A stretch of 64,000 nucleotides of DNA from Ostreococcus lucimarinus CCE9901. Lineage: Eukaryota > Chlorophyta > Mamiellophyceae > Mamiellales > Bathycoccaceae. Positions within the stretch are counted from its first letter, which is position 1; each line of letters begins with the position of its first letter. The stretch lies in NCBI RefSeq assembly GCF_000092065.1, contig NC_009374.1, forward strand, positions 124,001 to 188,000, in the 5' to 3' direction. A model generated the notes under the pieces. It was not told where the DNA came from and ran no database searches. It saw only the letters and a program-made list of their open reading frames with translations. The position numbers and the translations under genes are program-made. Below, one piece after another: positions 27,722-37,600 of this stretch.

Positions 27722-28687
27722 CTATCGATGCTCGTCGTCGGAGACGGTCGTCGCGGCCTGGGCGAGGGCTTTCTTCTTTAGCATCCATTTCGGCGCGTCG
27801 TCGCGGCGGGGCGACAACGCGCTTACCGAAGCCGGCGCGACGCCTTTCGCCTTGGCCTCGAACACGCCGTCGTCCTTCGCGGCGGCGCCGATGGCGACGA
27901 TGTACGATTTCTTCTCGTCTCCGGACGGAAGCGCGGTGAATATCTGCGCGAAGACGACGACGTTCGGGTCCTTCAAATTCACCGAGACTTCGCACTCGGC
28001 GTCGGCGTCCTTGAACGCTCGCTCGCACGCCTTCGCAATCTTCGGCACCATCACCGCGCGCCCGTGCGCGACGTCGGACGCGTCCGTGTCTTCCTCGCTA
28101 ACGCTAGCGGTGCTATCCACCCTCTTGTTATACACCACCGCGAACGCGATCGATTTCGATCTCGCGTCTTCGCTCCGCGCGCGCGTCTCCCGCACGACTC
28201 TCTCCACGCACGCTCGCATCCCGTCCTCGTCCCCGACCTCGAACGCGCCGTCGATCGGGTACATCTTGTATAAAAATTCCGACCCCTCGTCCTTCCCTCC
28301 TCGCACGTCGTCGAGCGCTCGTTTCACCGTCGCCGTCGCCGTCCGCGCCGAGCCGCCGCCGCTCGCCGCCATCAACAGCGCCCCCCTCGCCGGCAGTTTC
28401 ACCGGCGCGTACGCCGAGTCCTCCCCCAGCATCCGTCGCAACGCCGCCGTCGCGCTCTTCTCTCTCGATTGCCGGCACGTCGCGAACACCGCTCGGACGG
28501 CGCCGTCGCCGTCGCCGCGCTCGAGCAGCGTCGCCCGCAGCGTCGCGTACGCGAACCTCCGAAACTCGCCCGCGCCGCGCGCGCGCTTCGCGTCGCCGCC
28601 GTCGTCGTCGTCGGCGTCGTCGCGCGGCGCTCGGCGTCGCATCTGCGCCTCGGCGGCGTCGCGCAGGCGCGCCGACGGCGACGACAT
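27722..28687 (-). CDS. TAN1: THUMP-domain tRNA acetyltransferase adaptor (TAN1/THUMPD1)
   Basis: A 321-residue protein homologous to the adaptor that helps NAT10/Kre33 acetylate cytidine 12 of leucine and serine tRNAs. The family-specific block SEFLYKMYPIDGAFEVGDEDG is followed by the THUMP domain: RSKSIAFAVVYNKRVDS, HGRAVMVPKIAKACERA, VSVNLKDPNVVVFAQIFTA and KKSYIVAIGAA. The start at 28687 gives MSSPSARLRDAAE. It converges with the FKBP gene, leaving 13 bases between stop codons. Confidence 0.88.
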   Translation of the reverse strand: MSSPSARLRDAAEAQMRRRAPRDDADDDDGGDAKRARGAGEFRRFAYATLRATLLERGDGDGAVRAVFATCRQSREKSATAALRRMLGEDSAYAPVKLPARGALLMAASGGGSARTATATVKRALDDVRGGKDEGSEFLYKMYPIDGAFEVGDEDGMRACVERVVRETRARSEDARSKSIAFAVVYNKRVDSTASVSEEDTDASDVAHGRAVMVPKIAKACERAFKDADAECEVSVNLKDPNVVVFAQIFTALPSGDEKKSYIVAIGAAAKDDGVFEAKAKGVAPASVSALSPRRDDAPKWMLKKKALAQAATTVSDDEHR

Positions 28688-28847
28688 GGATTTCGGCGCC
28701 AAAACGCCGCGCAGTGACGACCGACGTCGTCGTCGTCGCGCGCGCCGGGCGCGCGCGATACCGCGCGAAGGCGCGAGCGCGCCGTTCGCATCGTCGTCGT
28801 CGTCGTCGACGGCGCGTGTGAGTCGAACGGCGCGACGGGAAGGCGCG

Positions 28848-31800
28848 ATGCGTCGACGCGTCGCGAATGTCTCGCGGCATCTTAATCTCAATCTCGCGAC
28901 GCGCGCGACGCGCGGACGGGCGATCTGGACGGCTCGAGCGGATCGAGACGACCGCGCGGATGTCGCGGCGCGAACGGGGGGGCGGGACGCGGCGGGAGAG
29001 ACGTCGGGGCGCGAGGGGGTGGAGGTGGACGCGGGGACGGCGGCGAGGCGGACGACGAACGGCGTGCGAGCGCCGTTCGAACCCTCGGGAGATCAGCCGA
29101 GCGCGATCGAGCGGTGCAAGGAGCTGCTGAGCGATCGCGATAGGAAGTTTGTGTGCCTGAGGGGGGCGACGGGGACCGGGAAGACGTACGTCGTGGCGAA
29201 CGTGTTGGCGGCGCAGCGAAAGCCGGCGCTCGTGGTGGTGCCGAATAAGACGCTCGCGGCGCAAGTCGCGCGCGAACTTCGGGCGTATCTGGGCGAGAGT
29301 CACCGGGTGGAGCTGTTTGTGTCGCATTTCTCGGTGTACGTGCCGGAGTCGTACTCCAATGGGCGGTACACGGAGAAGCGAAGCGCGATTGATTCTGATC
29401 TGGACGCGTTGCGGCATCGAGCGACGCGAGCGCTCGTTGAACCTGGGAAGACGCCCGTCGTCGTCGCGAGCGTGAGTTGCCTGTATGGTTTGGGGTTACC
29501 GACGGATTACGTAGATGCGGCGCTGACGATCGAGATCGGGGCCTCGGCGTCGACATTCGGCATCGACGGCGTCGAGGATAAGCTTCGCGACGATTTACTG
29601 TACGAGCGCGTGATGCCGTACATGGATATTGAGCGCGGTCAATACAAAACTACCGCCGCACCTGACGACGACAACTGCTTCACCATCACTATTTGGCCGC
29701 CATATTTGGAAAGTGCGTTGGACGTACGAGTTCGAGGCGACGACGGCGTCGTCGTCGCGTGTGAAGCGCGCGGACGCCGGGTCGATTTACCGCTCACGAT
29801 TTGGCCGCGCGTGCACTACATCACCCCGGCCGAGCGCCTGCAACGCGCGCTCGTGAGCATCAAGGCTGAACTGGACGAACAAACGAAGAAGCTTCGCGCC
29901 GAGGGGTGCGCGATCGAGGCTGATAGACTGGAGCAGAGAACCAACGCCGACTTGACCTTGCTGCGAGAGCTCGGTTGGTGCCCAGGCGCCGAGCACTACA
30001 GCCGTCATTTACGCTGCGCAAAGCCCGAAGAGCCGCCGGTGACGCTTCTGGATTACTTTTCATACTCAGCGGACTCCCAAACGCGTCGCGACTGGTTATT
30101 GGTCGCCGACGAATCTCACGTCATGCTGCCGCAACTTCGCGCGATGCACGGCGGCGACAGAAGCCGTAAAACGGCGCTCGTGGGCGCCGGTTATCGTCTG
30201 CCATCGGCGTTGGACAATCGTCCACTCATGAGCGAAGAATTCTGGCAGCGTGTCCCGCAGGCACTGCTCGTGAGCGCGACTCCGGGCGATATTGAGACGG
30301 AATGGGTCGGCGGCAAGTCGAGCGATGCCATGGTTGACATGGTCGTGCGACCGAGCGGCGTGCTCGATCCGCCGGTGCACGTCGTAGGCAAAGAGAATCA
30401 ACTCGAAGCGTTGGCACAGCGAGTGAATGAGAAAGCTAAGATTGGCGAACGCTCGCTGGTGTGCGTGCTCACCAAGGCGGACACCGAGGATCTGTCGATG
30501 TACTTGAACGCGCACGGCGTGCGCGCCGATTGGGTGCACTCAGAGCTCACTGCCCCGCAACGTGCCGAAAAACTGTCCAAGCTTCAACAAGGCGAACTAG
30601 ATTGTATCGTGGGTGCGCAGCTTCTGCGCGAAGGCTTGGATCTACCTTCAGTGTCGCTCGTCGCCATTTTAGATGCGGATATTCCTGGTTTCATGCGAAG
30701 CGCGCGCTCGTTGATGCAGATGGCTGGCCGGGCGGCGCGGAACAAGAACGGCGAATGCGTGCTCTTTGCGGATTCCATCACCGCCGCCATGAAAGAGATG
30801 ATGAATGAGGTCGATCGTCGTCGCGTGAAACAACACAAGCACAATGTCGACAACAATCTCGTTCCGGTGACGGCGACGTTGGGGTCTTCGACGTCGACGC
30901 TCTCTCTCTTCGACGTCATGGCGGATGAGATCGAACTTGAGAAGCAAAAGTGGGCCGTAGAACAGTCCGCTGCGCTCACGTCGCCGAAGAGTGCTGAAGT
31001 AGACACGGAAGCCGTCGATAAAGCGCTCCGAAGTTGGCGAAAGCGACGAGAAGGCGGCGGCGTACGGCCGGGTCCGAAACCGTCAGACGCGCTCAAAGAA
31101 GTGCAGGTGGAGGAGGGCGAAAAACTCGTCGCCGAGACTGTGTTAGATGCGTATGGGCTCGATGCGACGCATGTCGAGCGACTCAGGCGTTTACATCGCG
31201 ATATGCCATCGAAAACAGGAGTGTATCGATGGATCGATGAGGCTGGCAACGTGCTTTACGTCGGCAAGGCGAAGAATTTGCGCTCGCGGACTGGGCACTA
31301 TCTGTCGCCCGCATTGATACAGTCATCGCCGCGACATCGAAAGCTCTTAGCCTCAGCACGCACTCTCGATGCTGTGCTGACGCCAGGCGGCGAAGCCGAT
31401 GCGCTTGCGCTCGAAGCGAGATTAATTCAGCGCGAGCGTCCAGCGTTGAACATTTTGCTGAAGGATGCGCCGAAGCCCGAAAGCGCGCGAATCGTTTTGA
31501 CATCGAGGGATGCCGACGGGCGTATTTTCGTGGCTAAGTTTCAAAATGAGTTCGACCCCACCAGAGCCGAGAAAGTGTGGACTCTCCCCACTCGCGAAGC
31601 AGCAATTCGTATGATGGCTGTTCTCGAACGTGCGCTCGATTTGCGCGGCGTTTCGTTTCGCTCGCGTTTCGGCGAAACCGCCGCCGTCGCGCAGTGGCGC
31701 TTCGCCGCGGAAGTCGCGACTTTGGTACTCGATGCCAAGTATGACGAAGCGGTCGCGGCACTGGAAGACCGTGGTGAAGTTGCGTCGGCGCTTGAGTTGC

Positions 31801-32915
31801 GAATATCCGCCCAAGAAGAAGCCGAGCGAGGCCAGGGCGCTCGCGGTTCGCTCGCTGCGCTCCTGCAAGCGGACTCCGCGGCAAAGCAATGGAACATGGA
31901 TGTCATCGCTGCCGCGAGCAGTGGTGGTGCGACATGTGCGGTAAAGATCGTTAAAGTGCGCGACGGTACAATAGTTGACGTCTACGGTACGAGTGTGGAT
32001 GTGCCGAATGCCACAGCGGACGACGCCATCGCCGAGGCCACTCTAGCCGAAGCCGCACAGCTCGTCGCCGAGCAGATGTACTTGAGCGAATTCTCCGATC
32101 GCCCGGACATGGTGTACATCCCGCACACTATCGCAGAACCGATGAACTTACGCGCAGCGCTTCGTCACACCGGCGTCGGCGCCAACGCGACGAAGAAGAG
32201 TAAGGTCTTGCACCACGGTGCCGCCAAGGAAGGATCGCTCCTCGAGGCGCTCGCGGAAATGGCACTCGAGAACGCCGACGAATCCGCGCGCGCAACGGCG
32301 GTGAAATCCGCCGCGGCGCTTCGCTTAAAGGACGCCATCGGACTCGATGAGTCCCCCACGAGCATCGAAGGCGTGGACGTTTCTCATCTCGCCGGCCAGA
32401 ACGCTGTGACGAGCTTTGTTCGATTCGAGGGAGGTTCGCCGGCGCCGCTCAAGCATCGCCGATACCAGCTCAGTGAAGCCGTAACACCAAGCGACGACTA
32501 TGGTGGTATCGCTGAGTCAATAACCGCGCGCTTGGCGTCCAAGAGCAAACTTCCGGACGTCTTTCTCATCGACGGTGGAGTCGGCCAACTCACCGCGGCG
32601 GCGCACGCGCTTCGCGAAGGCGGCGTCGTCATCTCAAACATGATCGACGACGACAACACCCCGATCGCCGATTCCAGCGCAAAGGCACATCGAACCGTTG
32701 CCTTGTGCGCGCTCGCCAAGGGCCGAAGCAGCGGTGAAGAGGCTCTATGGGTCCCCGCGCTCTCGCCCGGAGGCGTCGTCATGGGCCGAAAAGTCGACGA
32801 CGCCCACCTTGACGCGCTAAAACTTCTCCGTTCGGTGCGCGACAGCGCCCACGCCGTGGCGCTCGGCGCGCATCGTTCTTTACGTCGCGAAGAGCGACTA
32901 AACGCCTTCGCTTAG
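28848..32915 (+). CDS. UvrB-UvrC fusion nucleotide excision repair protein
   Basis: One uninterrupted 1355-residue frame joins two bacterial proteins. UvrB part (about 75-690): FEPSGDQPSAIERC, Walker A GATGTGKT (106-113), ASVSCLYGLGLPTDY of the damage-binding hairpin, DESH (421-424), DRSRKTALVGAGYRLPSALD, AQLLREGLDLPSVSLVAILD and QMAGRAARN (624-632). A linker of about 100 residues replaces the usual UvrB C-terminal UVR helix. UvrC part: GIY-YIG nuclease (about 785-870; TGVYRW with Tyr793, LYVGKAKNLR with Tyr804), then the RNase-H-like nuclease with Asp1177 (VDVSHLAGQN), Asp1242 (LIDGGVGQL), Asp1332 and His1335 (RDSAHA). The terminal helix-hairpin-helix domain is absent. The N-terminus is basic, suggesting organelle targeting. 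An in-frame ATG also lies at 28686. Confidence 0.93.
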   Translation: MRRRVANVSRHLNLNLATRATRGRAIWTARADRDDRADVAARTGGRDAAGETSGREGVEVDAGTAARRTTNGVRAPFEPSGDQPSAIERCKELLSDRDRKFVCLRGATGTGKTYVVANVLAAQRKPALVVVPNKTLAAQVARELRAYLGESHRVELFVSHFSVYVPESYSNGRYTEKRSAIDSDLDALRHRATRALVEPGKTPVVVASVSCLYGLGLPTDYVDAALTIEIGASASTFGIDGVEDKLRDDLLYERVMPYMDIERGQYKTTAAPDDDNCFTITIWPPYLESALDVRVRGDDGVVVACEARGRRVDLPLTIWPRVHYITPAERLQRALVSIKAELDEQTKKLRAEGCAIEADRLEQRTNADLTLLRELGWCPGAEHYSRHLRCAKPEEPPVTLLDYFSYSADSQTRRDWLLVADESHVMLPQLRAMHGGDRSRKTALVGAGYRLPSALDNRPLMSEEFWQRVPQALLVSATPGDIETEWVGGKSSDAMVDMVVRPSGVLDPPVHVVGKENQLEALAQRVNEKAKIGERSLVCVLTKADTEDLSMYLNAHGVRADWVHSELTAPQRAEKLSKLQQGELDCIVGAQLLREGLDLPSVSLVAILDADIPGFMRSARSLMQMAGRAARNKNGECVLFADSITAAMKEMMNEVDRRRVKQHKHNVDNNLVPVTATLGSSTSTLSLFDVMADEIELEKQKWAVEQSAALTSPKSAEVDTEAVDKALRSWRKRREGGGVRPGPKPSDALKEVQVEEGEKLVAETVLDAYGLDATHVERLRRLHRDMPSKTGVYRWIDEAGNVLYVGKAKNLRSRTGHYLSPALIQSSPRHRKLLASARTLDAVLTPGGEADALALEARLIQRERPALNILLKDAPKPESARIVLTSRDADGRIFVAKFQNEFDPTRAEKVWTLPTREAAIRMMAVLERALDLRGVSFRSRFGETAAVAQWRFAAEVATLVLDAKYDEAVAALEDRGEVASALELRISAQEEAERGQGARGSLAALLQADSAAKQWNMDVIAAASSGGATCAVKIVKVRDGTIVDVYGTSVDVPNATADDAIAEATLAEAAQLVAEQMYLSEFSDRPDMVYIPHTIAEPMNLRAALRHTGVGANATKKSKVLHHGAAKEGSLLEALAEMALENADESARATAVKSAAALRLKDAIGLDESPTSIEGVDVSHLAGQNAVTSFVRFEGGSPAPLKHRRYQLSEAVTPSDDYGGIAESITARLASKSKLPDVFLIDGGVGQLTAAAHALREGGVVISNMIDDDNTPIADSSAKAHRTVALCALAKGRSSGEEALWVPALSPGGVVMGRKVDDAHLDALKLLRSVRDSAHAVALGAHRSLRREERLNAFA

Positions 32916-32959
32916 CGCATTATCGCATTGTATTTATCATTTATCTCCGCGCGCGTTAA

Positions 32960-34540
<1,581 letters not shown>

Positions 34541-34623
34541 TATCGGGAGTCTTTAGTGTTTTTGTTTGTTATGTGATGATAAACCACGTGTGCTATCTAA
34601 ATTTGCTACTTTTTGTGTGCGTC

Positions 34624-37600
34624 TCAGAGACGAATGTGCTTGCCCGTGGCTTTGTTAGCCTCTTGGTACTGTGCAGCCCGCACGATGTCGTGTTTGAGAG
34701 AAAACGAGCCCGTGCCCAGATCAACAGTGCGACCAACGACGATTCTCGACGATGGCGAGCTCAAGTCGTCCGTTTCTCCGCGAATTGTTGCGTCCGTTAA
34801 GAATGCCGTCGCCGTCTCGTAAGACATCTTCAGGAATGGCGAAGTGCTCTTTTCGATGCCAGATCTGTTGCAGGGTCGGTATTCACCTTGTTGCGTCATG
34901 AAGTCACCGATGAGAGAAAGATGACGCGTATCAACGCCGATGCCGTACACGCCGAATACAGCTTGCACTTCGCTCACGAGCGTCGATCGGCCCGCCTCGA
35001 CCCCAAAGGTTTGCATGATGTCCCATACAGAATTTGATTTCATGGAGTTGACCTCGATGAGATCAGAGTTCGCCCAAGCGGCGCCAAAATTGATACCATC
35101 GGTTTGAATGGATAAAGGTTGCGAGCCAGTGGGATCTTCATCGTCCGTCTTGCCGACGACGAAAGTTTGCTTGATTCCCGGCGTTTCGCGAATGATCGTT
35201 TTCACGGCAACTTCTTGTGCGATTTCGAGCACGAGTACGTGAGGAGAGTTTATACCAGCTGGAACCGTGAACTCTATGGTTCGAGATTTTTCGTCACACA
35301 CGATTGTCTCGACAACTTCATCCTCCGTCAGCTGTACGCCACAGTCCGTCATCTCACTCGAAGGAACTCGCTTCTTCTTTGACTTTGGCGTCTTGGCGCT
35401 AGCGTCGTCCGAAGAAGCATCGGAATCATCGTCACCGGAAGAAGATGAGCCATCAGAATCGCTGTCGACCTCAGTTTCGTCTATTTTGCGATTCTCCGTC
35501 TTTGCACCTTCCTCGTCTTCCTCATCGTCCTCGTCCTCATCCGACGCGTCGCCATTCTCAAATTTGACATTTTTCGCTCGCGCGGCGGAGTTCTTCTCTT
35601 TTTCGTCATCCTCTTCTTCGTCATCGTCCTTGCGAGGGTCCGTGGTTCCTTGCATCGGGCCATTTTTCGCGTTTTTCACGATGACACCATTGTTGCTTTT
35701 GCTCTTCCTCATGTCAGAGCCAATTCTCGCCACGAGCATTTTGGCGAACTTGCGCTTGACGGCGTGCAGAAATTCTGCAAACGTCACCTCATTTGGATCG
35801 TCGTCATTTTGACCTTCGCGCATTTGAATGACAACGGTATACAATCGTGAGAGTCCCTCATCTGGACCTATACCGTAGTCTTTCACCTTGATACAAAGCT
35901 TTGTGATGAGTTCGGCGAGGATCACTCGTCGGAGTCGGCGACAGAGCGTCTCAGCATTTTCCTTAGTTCTGCACCCAGGTTTCAACGGAAGTATCATGAC
36001 GGGCGTCAAAAGCTTCTTTGATGCAGCCATGAGCAACTCTCGAAGACGAGGAATACCAAGCGTGACGTTTGCTTCGCCGCGGCCGGCAAAGTGGAAGGTA
36101 TTCAACGTCATTTGTGTGGATGGTTCTCCAACAGACTGCGCGGCAATGACGCCGACGGCTTCGCCGGGGGGCGCAACGTACGTGAGATAACGCATATTCA
36201 TCAGCATGGCAAACTCTTCAGCGGTCAAACCGGACTTTGCCGCCAATGAACTTTCATTCTTCTTTCCTTTCTCTTCGGCCCAGTAACCTTTCGGTCGCGA
36301 GTCGATGAACGTTTTAAGTTCATCGCCGAATTTCTCTGGCAACACTCCCAACTGGTCGCCAAAGTTTTCCATGCAGAATCGCGGTAGCTCTTCTTTACGA
36401 CCTATGGTCTCAAGAACACTTACTTTTTTCTTGTTGAGCTTGGGCAACATCGAAATCGCGGCTTCGTTGTTGAGCAAAATGAGTTCCGGGTTTTCGGCAA
36501 GGAACTCAAACTTCTCCAAGTACCCAGAACGCGTGACGTCGACGCAATCCTCCCCGTATTGAAACTGCACAATGCTTCCATCGCTGTCACGCACGGTAAA
36601 ATCGTAATGCACTCTCATCGATTCTAGGTTTTTCACCAAACAACGCTGCAAGTAACCAGAGCGCGCAGTCTTCACGGCGGTATCGACCAAACCTTCGCGA
36701 CCAGCCATGCAGTGGAAAAAGTACTCGGCGGGATCCAATCCGCTAAAAAACCGACAGGCGATGTAACCGTTCGCCCGCGAGCTGATGTCGAAAGGCTCGA
36801 ATGAAGGGAGCGTCTTACCACTCGGCATGCGAGGTACACGGCGACCCTCGAGCTCTTGCTGGCCCAAGGCGGCGGCGATTTGAGAAAAGTTCACAAGCGA
36901 ACCCTTTGCGCCAGAGATGGTCATGATGGAGAGACAATTCTTTGAGAATGGCTTCTTTGTACCGAACGGGAGACACTTCTTCACGGTCGCCGAAGTCACC
37001 TTGTTCAAAGCGCCTGACGCTTTCATGTCCAATTGAGCGCCCCATTCGGGATTTTCGAGCAACTTCGCCGCGATAGCCGTCATCACTTCCTCATCCGATT
37101 TCCCGCTCGCTTCTGCGACATCTGCTGTAGCCGTCTTACACATCTCGTCTGCCTTGTTTAGCTCCACTACGCGATCTTTTTCTGCATCAGCGGTGAGAAT
37201 CAAATCATCGATACCGCACGTAAAGCCATGCTTTTGCAAAAAGTTGGTAAAAAGTCGGGAAAAAATTGACAATAAAGCGCCGGCTGTGGACCGTCCGTGG
37301 AGCTCGGCCACGGCGTGCACAAGGCCGTACTTGCCGAACATATTCTTGTCTACGACCCCAGAGCAAAAGTAGTTTCGTCTAATAATCAGTCGATCTTCGC
37401 CAGAGTCTTCACCGCCGAAAAACGTGGCTGGGATCTTGCACGGTGCGCTGAACGTTAGCGGTGGTCGCCCTCGAGTGATGTGCGATAAAACCGCGGCGAT
37501 GACTTGTTTGCCGGTCCAAAGTGCTTTTGGCTTGAGGAGAGCAGGCGCCGGGACGTCGATTTTCCCGTGCTCATCACCGCAGTAGTCCACGAGACCGCTG

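Noticed and set aside
27705-28847. 5' extension of the UvrBC frame
   Set aside because: Open for 381 codons upstream but antisense to TAN1 and low complexity; not part of the repair protein, apart from a possible start at 28686.
28128-29417. 429-codon reverse frame opposite UvrBC and over TAN1
   Set aside because: Arginine-rich shadow crossing two clear genes.
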